From the NCBI GenBank assembly GCA_033063855.1, contig CP093829.1, positions 1,498,243-1,562,242 of the forward strand: DNA of 64,000 nt, in the 5' to 3' direction. Shown one piece after another: positions 53,201 to 64,000 of this stretch. The DNA comes from Smittia aterrima (Eukaryota > Arthropoda > Insecta > Diptera > Chironomidae). Numbering within the stretch: position 1 is the first letter of the stretch; each line of letters begins with the position of its first letter. Made by a program: the position numbers and the translations under genes. Under the pieces are notes generated by a model. The model saw only the letters and a list, made by a program, of their open reading frames with translations, was not told the origin of the DNA and ran no database searches.

Positions 53201-56200
53201 CTTTACGCATAATTTCCTTTTCACCACATGAGCTGCTGAAACCGCAAACACGGTAGAGCAGAGACTCGGCGATTAAATCAAAAAAATAAAAAAAAATAAG
53301 AATCGTCGAACATGTCGAGGATTTTTGTCACTCAAATTGGTGATTTAGTGAAAGATTCTTTTCGAATTCATTAACAAACGAAAACGAACGACGACGACGA
53401 CATTGATTGTATTCTCAATAAATCATAATTTTCATCTCGAAAATTTATTTTGTTCGAGAGAGTCGAAAATTAAAATTTAAACTAATCCTCTTAAACTAAA
53501 CAGATGGCGAGTTTAACAGTAATGGCGAAGGGGGCAAATGATTTATGTGTTGGTCATTTTCATTATGAAGATTTATTGACAATTTCACTAATTGACAATC
53601 GTTTTAGATCAGAACCGTGTAAGTTCTTTCTCTTCTCGATGTGTGTTAGACTTGCCCTCTTTTAATGCCTCCTCCTTCTCGTCTCACTCGATCTGATGAT
53701 GAAATTAAGTCTTCGCTCGGGTAATGATAGCGACAAGTATGCATATACACACATGAAGATGTCGATAAAAATCATGTGTGTTATAATAAATTGCAAAGTA
53801 TGAATAAAAATATGACGTTGAGGCTTAAAGCTTCGGATTGGCGAGGAAGCGAGACACGCGGGGAGTTTTGGTTGGTTGAGAGCTGCGGAAAAAAAATGAC
53901 GAGAAGCGAGCAAAGAAGCAAAGAAACGATGTATAATTTATGATTATTTTTCACTTCTTTTCACCGATCCTTCATTACTTTCTGCAACATGCAACTAGTG
54001 TTTTTGTTTTTAATTTACTCTTCGACTTTCGATATTATAGGTGAAAAATAAGAGACGGGGGGAAAAAGAGTTTCATTGTAATTGGCATTCCATTCTTGTA
54101 ATGAGATTTTTCTTCTCATCGTTTATCTCATCCGAGAAGCTTATATCATGTGCCAGCCCCGGCCTTTGCCGCCTTACGACCAAGATACTTAGATATCGAG
54201 AGAAGTCGAGAAAGCAAAATTTCAATAATCCAGTTTGCAATAACATTTAAGAGTGAGTGAGAGAGATAAAGAGACTTCCAGGAGAAGAAGGACCATTGAA
54301 GATAGATTTCCAATTCAACATTGATTATAGCTTATAAGAAGTAGATTAATATCTTTTCTTCTGCCTCTGCCGATCGGCGCAGCAGCAGCGAACAAAGAAA
54401 TGCGAAATTATAATTAAATGGATGGCAGGAATACATGTGCTGGTCAAATATCACATGAGAGCGAGTGCTCTTTTTTGTTGAAATAGAACACTCGTAATTA
54501 TACTTTTGATAATGGCAGAACATGGACAAGCTCTGGAAAAACATCAACTCGAAAGGAGAAGGAAATGGTTAATGTAATTTAATTCAGCTCTAATCTCGCA
54601 TTCCAACCTTGTGCATGCCTTGACAGCAGTCTCATTCTCAAAGAGTTGAATTTATGTGGTTGTGGAAAGAGAGAAGTTTTATGAATAATCCGTCGCTACG
54701 TGAGTTTAATAAAGAAAACAATTTTATTTTTCTTTCATTTTTTTCGGTAATGTCGCTGATGTAGTTTAGTTATGATGTCTCTGTCTCTCATGTCGCTTTA
54801 ATATAAAAGTTCTGTCGCTTCGATAAAAACAACGAGATAGGGGTAGAGGAACAGCTACAAGTTATAAATTATCGTCATCAGCTTTGAATACGAATTTCAC
54901 TGCCGTTTCTTCTAAGAAAAGAGTCTGCTAAAGTTGAAAGGAAGAAATTGTACATGAAAGAAGTGAGGAAAACGATACTTTTCAGCCGCGATGTGAAGGG
55001 GACAGTTAGTAAATCGCGTCTCCTTCTTCTTCATTTATCATCTCAAGTTCAATCGTAAGCTCGAAACATAATTCATGAATTAACTCTTAAAGAAAAAATT
55101 GTCTTTTCTTCTCACTTTCCTTCATTTCAATATGTTCAAACAAAAAAGAAGAACGAAAGCATTTCGATGGAAGTTATTGAAGGGATTTTATTCATTGATT
55201 GTTCTCTTTGACCACCCACAACTTTTAAGTTCGTGAAAGTTTTTGAAATTTGCTTTAAAAAATTCCTCTAACTCTTCGACTTCAAGTTCTTAAACTAAGT
55301 CAAAACTATTTGAAAGTTCTTTTCATTCGAATTAAAAGCCCTTTCCATAAAAGTAAAGAAAGAGAATTTCAACTCAAGGTTAGATCTGTTTCTTTCCGTC
55401 TCACTCTCAAGCCATCGAAATAATGTTTCAGATTTTAAACACACCATGTTCTGTGCACAGCGAGTTGTATTCAAAGTTTTGAATATTGTAGAAATTGAAA
55501 CGATAAAGCTTACAGAGCTTGTAGCTGACTGTCAGTCTCGTAGTCGATAAAGAATGTGCACACATATCTCTACTAGTCGGAGGTTCTCTCTTTGCCTAGT
55601 AAGCAACGCAGGCAAGAGCCAGAGCTAGCAACATGTCATGTAAATAAATTTTGTGTAGATTTCTGATTGGCAAAATGAAAAATCATCATAAATTTATGTC
55701 ATCTTAAATAAAAGAAAGAAACCTGACATATTGCGGGGAGACGGGGGCATGAAGTCGAAGGGGAGGGAGGGGAAAGGAATATGTTAAAACTGTTTAAGCA
55801 TGTTGTTCTTCAGAACTAGTACTCTGCTTGCTGTTTTGCCTGTAACTGCGAGGAAGAGAAGGCAAACAACGCGCTAAAAAGTTCACCCACGATAAAACAG
55901 AGAAACGAGAAATATTGTAAATGCAAATGAACGTTGAATTCAAGAAGTAGAGATTTATCGAATAGCTTGCAAGCGACATTTCAACCAGTCCCGCTCTCCT
56001 CTCCCATTGACCACAATCAATTTTTCCGCTAATTTGTAAGAGAAAAAAGAAGAAGACGGAAAACATTATCGCGACGACTAAGACGACGACGACTGCAATG
56101 TTGCGTAAAGCCACCCATTAAGTCGACATCAGTTGTTGCTCTGCATAGCGAGCTGGGTTCAGATAAATTCCTTGGAGTTTCTTCTTACCGAAACGATCAT

Positions 56201-59200
56201 CGACGTGGCCTTTTATGAGATTATTATGCGTACGTGTTCCGATATACCGATGATAGCATGTGCGATGAATTCGCGAATTTTAATTAACTTGAACAATATG
56301 GCAAGTTGCACTCACTTCTCCTGCAGTCAAGCTTGTCTATAAATCCGGTTTAGTCGAGAAGAATCAATTGCTAAATTGAACTTCTGCAGTTTTCGCTCGG
56401 CTGTCTCAATAAGCGTTTTATTTCAATGAATCGGTTGGAGTCTGCTTCTGCTGCGTAGACAACGACCAACGACCATAAGCAGAAAGAACCACCTTCTTCA
56501 TGGTTCCCTTCGCTCTCCGCTCAAAACAGAGGAAGGAATAAAAGAAATCAACGACAACGTTATCAGATTCTTAACTAAGTGCCGTGACAGCGTTGCGCAC
56601 AAAAAAAAAAACAAAAAGAGTAACGTCGTAAAACGAATATAAGAGTTATTACTCCTTAATGTATTAATGGAAATTCTTTACTGTGCTGTATAGTTCATTT
56701 GTAATTAAGTACAGAAATTCCATCGTCTACTTTAATATATTTTTGTTCGGAGACGCTTTTTCTACCTTCTCTTGCTTACTTTACTTTGCCTGGCCAAGGT
56801 AATGAGAAATGTAGAGAGAAAAATAAATCGTTTGCGAAGCTGAAAGCGAAATTAAATGTGCAGCGAGCAGGTTCTGCGCTTTAAATCATTGCTCAGGAGT
56901 GCACACATTTCGTAGAGAGCATTATCGACGCATCGGTCGGCTATAAAGCGACCTAAACGACTGATATATTGGCGAGAAATTAAATCACAACAAACACCGA
57001 ATGAGAAACAATGAAAGCGCGGCTACTGAGCCTGAGATGATGAGTGATGAGTTATAGGTGTTGGAAACATTAAATTCCACGATGAAGAACAACACAAGGG
57101 GAGAAAAATTCATCAAGATAAAGACGGCGAATAATCCGCAACGACTCATTCACTTTTTTTAATCAACAAGTGATCGAATGTCTGACGTTATGCATGTTAT
57201 TTCGGTTCGATATTATTTTATAATAATTCCCTCGAGGGGCAGCTACTGCACTTCTCTGTCTCGACCGCCTCTACCTGTTGCTTGCTTTTACGTTTTCGTG
57301 CGCGCTGAATTCCCCTATGCAGGTGATTCGGTTACGTGATTGCTTGATAATATGAATTATCTGAATGTATGTGCAAGCATTTAATTAAGAAAAATAAATC
57401 CGCGAGAGTGAAATGAGAACTTTCGCTTTATTCCGAAGCGAAATATTTTTATGTCTTGAATTTTTCTATAACAACAGCTCAACGATAAAGCCAAGAAAAT
57501 CTTTCCAAATCCGGCGAAGCATTTCATTTGAATCGCCTTTTGAAAATCATCTTCTCGAGTGCGTTCTTCTCAATCGTTTTCGCCATCTCTCTTTGAGGTT
57601 TCTTCGATTCTCCTTGGTTGCTTCTCGAATAATAAAAGCTCGGCACAGACTTAGCGGCTTCGCTGAAAATTGAAGGATTTAAGAAAATTATTTTCGCTGA
57701 GGACTTCATAGAAATTCTTACAATTTTTTCGTTTCGAAAGAGTCAATGTCATAGTCAAAGTTCAAGTCTCTTGCACTTTCCCATGATGGACCAATGATTA
57801 TTTCCTTCTTTACGTTGTAAATGTTACGTTTCTTTGGAGGTTGAGCAGTTGTGGAGCTGTGAACTAATGAAACCGTCAAGATCAAAACGACATAAGCAAA
57901 CAATGTTTTCGACATCTCTTTGCTTTAGGCTTTGGTGTTGTTATCAGAAATCTATGACCATATTTATAAAACCAACCAAATCTAACTCGCATTCACGATC
58001 GATCGTGTAATTACGATTGTGACGCTTTAAAGTCTACCTAGCGCTTACCAAAAACTGTAACAAAATAGATTTCAAGGCTGAAAACTTAAATCTGCGGGGA
58101 ATTATTGAATCAGCATTTGCTGTTATGCAATTGACTAAAGCAATAAATAATCGAACGGTGTTGAAATTCGTATGAAGCTAATGTTAAAGGCAAGAGAAAA
58201 ATTGCCGCGGCTCGAGACGAAGAAAAGGAAAAAAATAATTCGAATAAAATAAAAATATTCATTACAAAAAAATAAAATGCTCGAAATAACATCAAAAGCA
58301 GATTTACAGCGCTGCACAAAAATGCAATATTCTTTATTTCATTGCCTGGAGCTTCCAGCAGACGAGCGAGAGGAGAGAGAACAGATCAGCACGGAAATGT
58401 TCTCTCCTCGATCGAAGAATCTCCGAGGCGAATATCAATTTCGATGTAAAACAGCAAAACTGCATCAAAATCATTTTTAATTGAAAAATAGATAAAAGGA
58501 AATTCCCGTGAAAAATCATTTTAATGTTTTAATTTTCATATTTCTTTCGCTTAGGTCTCGGCAACTGATCCCGACTGCGGTGTAAATGCAATCGTAAACT
58601 ATACCCTCGGGGAGGGCGTGAAGAAGCTAAACGATTTCGAAATTCGATCGGACTCAGGAGAGGTTTGCATATCGGGCGATTTGGATTATGAGATGAGAAA
58701 CTCTTATGAGTTTCCAATCATCGCAACCGATCGAGGTAAGATGATTAATGTTATTATCATAAAAATGCAGTTCGGAACTAATAAAACTCTCGTTCTTCTT
58801 ACTTTTTTTCGATGGTTCTCTTGCAGGTGGCTTAAGCACAACGGCGATGGTCAAAATCCAGTTGACTGACATCAATGATAATCGACCGATCTTTTACCCC
58901 CGTGAATACAATGTTTCTTTACGGGAATCATTGCCAACATCAGCATCGGTTGTCGTTGTGGTGGCCAGTGACCCTGACTCGGGACGATTCGGAACAGTTA
59001 CTTATCGAATTGTCGCTGGAAACGATGCGGGAATCTTCAGAATCGATCGAGTAACTGGCGAGATTTTCGTTACCCGACCGAATCTCCTGTCGAATCGAAA
59101 TCAACCGTATCATCGTTTAAATATTTCGGCAATCGATGGCGGTGGATTAAGAACAGCACAAGACGCTGAAGTCTTTATCAGCATCATCGACTCATCCCAG

Positions 59201-62200
59201 CGACCTCCGATTTTCGAAAAAGCTCGTTACAACTTTGCCATCAAAGAGGATGCCAAGAAGAACACAATCACTGGCTCCGTCTCGGCAACGTCAAGCAATT
59301 CCGGTGAGTAGCGCTGACGGTTTCGTTATTAAAACGAAGTCTCTTATCAGATATCAACGATCGATTTGGCGAAACTTTTGTTTCTCTTTCAATTGTGGAG
59401 GGAGGAAGGTTTAACAATAATTTATGAGATTTATTCAGATTTGCGAATATAAATTCGTCGTTTTTTTGTTCGTTACGACATCAACAGCCGATACAAAGAC
59501 CAGTAGAAGACAGATTTATAAAGTTTAAGACTTTGGGATGCGAAAAAAGGCAGCGGACAAAATAAAGAAGTCGAGAAGGCAAGAGAAAAAGAGCCGAGCA
59601 AGTCGAAAAGCATTTTCTTTCTCTTTGGCAAACTAATTGGTTTCTTGTATTCATGCATGCAAAATAACTTTTTTTTTTGAAGAAAAAAGAAATGCAAAAG
59701 CCCATTGATCATTAAAATTGATCCTGTTATTCTCTCCTTTTGTGCTTCTTTACCCTCTCGCCCGTTGTTTCATGTTGGAGAATTAAATATGGTAATCTCA
59801 AAGCTCGCGCTGCAATTATTAATTCAGTGAAAAGTATTTTTTGTATTTTTCGGGTTCGAAGAGCATTAAATTTTACTTAGAGAGATTCATCGTTGATGAC
59901 GACGGAGACGAGGAAAGACGTAAGAAGATTCTTTTTTCTCTTTTTTGAAATTCAAAACCAAGAAATTCAAGTTGAAATTTGCTGTTTGCCAAAAGAAAAA
60001 AAAAAGCAAAAGAGGAAAATGTTGAGAAAACATCGAAAGCGGGTGAAAAGCGACAGCAAAATTTTACAAAGAATCAAAGACATTTAAAAGACAATCAATT
60101 CAAAGTAAATCGCTTGTTGGCCTCTCTCTCGCAGCCTTTTGCCTTCTTCTGAGTTTTGTCTTTTCGTCTTCTTGCCTCCCGAAAAATAAAATGCACAACA
60201 AAATGTAAATCAACACAGAAAAATATAAATTTGAATATTGAAAATAATTTTCAACTGCAAAATATTTTTTTTTGTCGTCGTCGTCTCTCGTCGAGTCGTT
60301 TTCTTTTTATTTTGGGTTCCCTCATTATTTGATAGATGATTTTTCTTTTGAATTTCAAAAGAGAGAAGAATTCAACGCTGACTGCCATTCAATTGGATCT
60401 TTGAATCTTGATGATGGTCTTTATATTTTCACTAAATTGCAATTTCATACCACAAACAAAAAAAAAACGTTGATTCCTCCGTTCGTTATTGAAATGGCAA
60501 AAAAGGGAATAATAATAAAGATTAAAGGCAACTGATAATATTCAAAATAACAGGCGAATCGAGAGAACGAAAAGACAACGTCGTCGACAATGACATCTTC
60601 GAATGAGTTAGCATCCAAAATGAAAGCATCTCGTTGATCGAGCCATTAAATAATGGGAAGCTGCTCGCTCCCCGACTTCACAAACAGCGACGCCGGATTC
60701 TCCACTTGAAGAACAATCAATTTCAAAATATTAGACATTCTTTCTTTTGCCTTTGCAATAATTTATTTCCACATATCATTTGAATAAACGGCGGCGGTCT
60801 CTCCTTCGCTTGCTATTAATTTAATGAAATCCTTCCCCACGAGACTTTTTTATTCGTTGTCGTTCCTTCGAACGACAAAGATCGTAATCAGCAAATAGGA
60901 AACGAAACAAGTCGATTGTCTCTGAAGATTCTTTTTGATACCTGCCAAAATAGTTTGCGCAAAGGCAGAGGGAATTGTCTGATGCATGATTAAAATGGTT
61001 TTGTCATTCTTCAGAAAACCTTCTTCTCTCGCTCCCTCCTCTGACAACATAAATGAAAGGCAATTCATTTGTTCTCCTCGGCTGTTCATTCTTTGTCTCA
61101 ATGACTCGATGCGAGAATGATTTGCGGGTTTTACTTTTAATTATCAACGAAAATTTTTCCTCTTCCCCAAAAAAAAACACAATTGCTTGAGCCGCTCAAG
61201 CCTTCTGCGCCCCCCGTTCTTCAATTGAATTTCATCTCACTTCTTTGCGGCCGGTCTCTCTCGTGTGTGTCATTTTTAAAAGTGTTAAATTTTTTCTCGA
61301 AATATATTTCACCAATTAAGAAAGCATTTTTGACTGAAGACGTCTCATCGAAACGAACGACGAGAGGAACAACGAAAAAAAAAAACGTTTATAATGACTC
61401 GATTGAAAGATGTAATGAAGATTTTTCCCTTCTCGTCTCTCCGCGAGCTCTCGCGAGTCGCAACATGTTTCTTTTTCATGTGAAAAATTCCATCGCCTTA
61501 CATGCGCAAGATTCGAGATTAGAAGCTCTTTTTTCGGTTAATTTAAATAATTGAATAGAGAGAGATACTTGCCCGGCTTGAACTTCTCGTTTCAACGTCG
61601 ACGACGACGTTGTCTATGAGCTTCGCCTGCTCGAAGCAATTAAAAAATGCTGATTAGAAAAGAGGCTTTAAGAAAAGAGCTTTATCTGTTCGGGGTCTCT
61701 TAAAATGCATTCATTAAAACTGAATAAAATGTTGACCCCCACGGCTGATCCACAAGTCTTTCTTATGCTTTCACATGACTCTCGATGTGCTTCTGCTGCA
61801 TCTAAAGACGGAAAATAGTTTTGCATTTCCTTTCTCTCTCTCTCTATGATCTCGCGCCTATCGTCGTCGCGACGACTTAACTCTTATTCTGTTGTCTTTC
61901 TTGCAGTTGCACACAATAAACATTCATGCTCGCGAGACACAAAACGCTGCAGTAAATCATACACGACGAGTTGAGAACAGAGAAATAAAAGCGAATAATT
62001 AAATTAACAAAAACGGGAATAAAATGCCCGAAAAGACATTTAACCTTCTCGCTCCATTCTTCTTCTCCCCATTGCTGTGGCTTCTCCTCTTACTATGGCA
62101 GAGTCTAAGTAAATTAATTTCTGACTTACTACGGTGCGGAGGAAGAGCTGAGCTCGATGAGTGAAACAACAATGGGGTTACGAGGGGAGCGAAAAAAAGA

Positions 62201-64000
62201 GGAAGAACATTGAGCATAGAAGTCTATAATCAAATAATGTTGAAAGAAAGCTATTTGGAAGAAGTAGAGAGAGAGACGAAGGAGGAAGAAAAAAAAAATT
62301 CAAGCAGCCACGCTGAAAACGAGAAAAAGAAATAAATTTTAAGAAAAGAAGTTCTGAGTTGCTTTTACGACCTTTGCACGACTTCTGGTAAAGCGATATA
62401 TTTATACAAATGAATTGAATTGAGAAATGACGCTGGAAAAATAGCGCCTAGCTTTACTTTTCGTGAAGATTCTCGTCTGCAGCAGCAGCAGCTTCTATTA
62501 TTTCATTTATGCGCTAAGGCGGTGAGATTCTTCCAGGAACTTGTTTGCGATCAACGAAAAAAAAAAATGAAAAACGCGAAGAGAACGAAACATTTGCAAA
62601 TCGAGCGCCCATTTGTGTCTGATAAGCTATTAAGCTAGCTCTTAATTAAGGCATTTTTATTTCAACTAATTCTCGTATTTTTCGCTATCTTCATTCTCTC
62701 AATTAACAGGAAGCCGCGGAGCCGTTCGTTATTCAATATACTCAGGCGATCCAAATGGATTCTTCAGCATCGATCCAGTGACGGGAAACATCAGAGTGGC
62801 TAATTTGCTTGATCACGAGACAAAGTCTCAGGTTTTGTTGAATATTCAAGCAACAAGTGGTGATCCGCCATCGTACGGTCATACTCAGGTAACTAACTAT
62901 TTTTTGAGAGTCGATAATATCAGGTTTCGCGGTCGAGGGATTATTATTCTTGATGTCTAATAACTTTGTGTGCACTGATTCCTGCACAAAAACGATCGAG
63001 TTTTCTGCACATAAACGGACGAACCGAATAATAGTTTCGATGAGCATTCCTTTGAATTCAAATTTTTCGGTTTTCCCTTCTCCTTTGCTCTCCGTCGTCG
63101 TTCGATCGTTGTGCAACTGGCAAAAGCAGCAGCATTGAAATTAAATGCAATCGACGACGGGAGGAGGACGAAAAAGAAGTAAACTGGATTTAAATAAGTT
63201 GCATTAACAATTGAAACGACGAAATAAGAAAAAAACTAAATAAATAATGTCCGACAAAAACAAACAAACGAAATGGTGAAAATATTCTGCCTCAATGACA
63301 TCTACAAAAAATACTTCATCGCATATCAACCAAAATGCTTCATGAACACAAACCGACTTCTCTCTCTCTCTCCCTCCGATAAAAAGAAAATAATTTAAAA
63401 TTGTTATTCAAATGTGAAGCGGTGAGACAGGAGCGCATTAAACAAACGACGAAGAGGCAGGAAAATCTCTTTTACGTCTCCGAAAAATTTAAATAACAAC
63501 AGCAACGAAGGGAATTTTGAAAATGCCGAAGCCTCAACCGACAGCTCTTCTCTCCTTTCGCAAACGAATCAAAACAATTGTCTAAAATTTCTGCTCATTA
63601 TTTTCTCTCTGGCCTTTCTTTCCTTCTCACAGGTGAACATCGACATTGAAGACATCAACGATAACTTCCCAACTTTCGAATCGAGCACTGTGAGAATTTC
63701 GGTTCCAGAGAACGTTGAGCTTGGGACTCCATTGTATGTCGTGTCAGCAAGCGATCGTGATTCAGGCAAAAGTGGCACTGTCACTTATCGTTTATCAACT
63801 GGCGGTTCGATTCTCTCGTCAAACGCAAATCTCGTCACATCGAATTCAATTTCATCCGGCATGTCAACGAGCAATCTCTTCAGCATCGATGCAACGACGG
63901 GCCATCTGACCTTATCTCAACATCTTGACTTTGAAACCTCACAACGCCATACGTTAATTGTCACCGCAACTGACTCCGGTGAACCGCCGCTCTCATCAAA
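44211..64000 (+). CDS. ds: Dachsous protocadherin, N-terminal part (gene runs off the window)
   Basis: Giant atypical cadherin that binds Fat on neighbouring cells and directs planar polarity and Hippo-dependent growth. Exons seen are 44211-45872, 45974-46123, 58555-58735, 58827-59303, 62710-62888 and 63633 to the edge; introns are 101 bp, 12,431 bp, 91 bp, 3,406 bp and 744 bp. This gives about 1,005 residues of a protein expected to exceed 3,000. A hydrophobic signal segment (YLFWCIMWLLLLSS) sits about 28 residues in. Met28 (ATG at 44292, AAA before it) would give a classical signal peptide, so the first ATG may not be the true start. Cadherin linkers DENDN, VNDN, VNDN, INDN, VNDN, INDN and INDN are visible, with one degenerate linker (SSQRPPIF). 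VSEGVPVGHQIG, NIVSGNVNNAFRLSSHRERDG and similar stretches match fly Dachsous rather than Fat. Confidence 0.95.
51266..51283. repeat. 18-bp perfect palindrome
   Basis: tctgactttaaagtcaga equals its own reverse complement. It lies within the large dachsous intron. Confidence 0.9.
51941..51959. repeat. TTTG microsatellite
   Basis: Nearly five perfect copies of the tetranucleotide TTTG, inside the large dachsous intron. Confidence 0.9.
57524..57915 (-). CDS. nested small secreted protein gene inside the dachsous intron
   Basis: Not recognised. The model has two exons on the minus strand, 57722-57915 and 57524-57662, joined across a 59-bp GT-AG intron (GTAAGA donor, TTTTCAG acceptor). The frame closes exactly, giving 110 aa. 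Without splicing the frame stops 65 codons in, right at the donor. The first 20 residues (MSKTLFAYVVLILTVSLVHS) form a clear signal peptide. The mature part has no cysteine. It is basic and has several dibasic or tribasic sites (KKR 28-30, KK 36-37, KK 63-64, KK 85-86, KRR 106-108), so it could be a processed peptide precursor or a secreted accessory-type protein (inference). A TATA box (57961-57968) lies upstream, and AATAAA lies at 57427-57432 downstream on the same strand. Confidence 0.7.
57936..57968 (-). promoter_or_regulatory. TATA promoter of the nested gene
   Basis: Minus-strand TATAAATA occupies 57968-57961. The inferred start, about 32 bp downstream near 57936, leaves a leader of about 21 nt. 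The initiator is weak (ACACC rather than TCAGT). Confidence 0.55.
57969..58554. other. ds: dachsous large intron, right part
   Basis: No gene is supported. The 67-codon ATG frame at 58277-58480 has no recognisable features. The segment ends in a TTTCGCTTAG acceptor for dachsous exon 3. Confidence 0.6.
59304..62709. other. ds: dachsous 3.4-kb intron
   Basis: The donor is GTGAGT and the acceptor AATTAACAG. A TC run lies near 61831-61845. Nothing protein-like with an ATG, promoter and splice support was seen on either strand. Confidence 0.7.
62889..63632. other. ds: dachsous 744-bp intron
   Basis: The donor is GTAACT and the acceptor CTTCTCACAG. A TC run lies at about 63359-63371. No gene was seen. 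Confidence 0.75.

Larger units (their letters stand above)
46124..57523. other. ds: dachsous large intron, left part
   Basis: Noncoding apart from the nested gene beyond its right end. It holds an 18-bp perfect palindrome at 51266-51283, a TTTG tetranucleotide run at 51941-51959, a GA run near 52148-52165 and an ACG trinucleotide run near 53387-53402. Open frames are short and mostly lack an ATG. Long early introns of developmental regulators often hold enhancers, but I cannot point to one. Confidence 0.6.

Noticed and set aside
58277..58480. 67-codon ATG frame between the nested gene and dachsous exon 3
   Set aside because: No signal peptide, promoter, homology or splice support.
1..64000. 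tRNA genes, rRNA, CRISPR arrays and intact transposons
   Set aside because: I looked for tRNA B-box patterns, long terminal or inverted repeats with transposase frames, and repeat-spacer arrays by eye and found none. A computational scan could still reveal diverged elements.

Overview
The window is nuclear DNA from an insect, most likely a dipteran and probably a nematoceran midge-type genome (inference). The evidence is AT-rich sequence, GT-AG introns that are mostly 50-100 bp, TATA plus TCAGT core promoters, and protein-coding genes whose closest recognisable relatives are fly genes (touch insensitive larva B, Acinus, Dachsous). No prokaryotic, viral or organellar sequence was recognised.

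Layout. Positions 1-12.9 kb hold no convincing gene. From 12.9 to 16.4 kb there is a tandem cytochrome P450 pair: a decayed copy with a lost start codon, then an intact four-exon CYP9-type gene. From 17.9 to 28.0 kb lies a compact cluster of five genes: tilB/DNAAF11 (+), Tim17 (-), Acinus (+), a secreted lipase (+) and a TBC1D15-type Rab-GAP (+). Spacing between them is roughly 0.2-0.7 kb, and their introns are about 50-110 bp. From 28.0 to 44.1 kb there is a 16-kb stretch without a confident gene; its right half probably carries 5' untranslated exons and regulatory DNA of the next gene. From 44.2 kb to the window edge is the N-terminal part of dachsous (ds), a giant cadherin, with introns of 12.4 and 3.4 kb. 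Inside the 12.4-kb intron, on the opposite strand, sits a small two-exon gene for a predicted secreted 110-aa protein that I do not recognise.

The clustered genes do not form one pathway. tilB serves dynein-arm assembly in ciliated mechanosensory neurons and sperm, and it carries an RFX-type X-box and a forkhead-type site just upstream of its start. Tim17 is mitochondrial import, Acinus is nuclear RNA processing, TBC1D15 is endosome/mitochondria traffic, and the P450 and lipase are metabolic or secreted enzymes. The P450, lipase and nested genes share a TATA box about 32-33 bp from the inferred start site and a leader of only about 15-21 nt. No such TATA arrangement was noticed at the housekeeping genes or dachsous.

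Exon joins below were derived by hand from splice signals and reading frame. All complete models close in frame with a stop. No transcript evidence was available.
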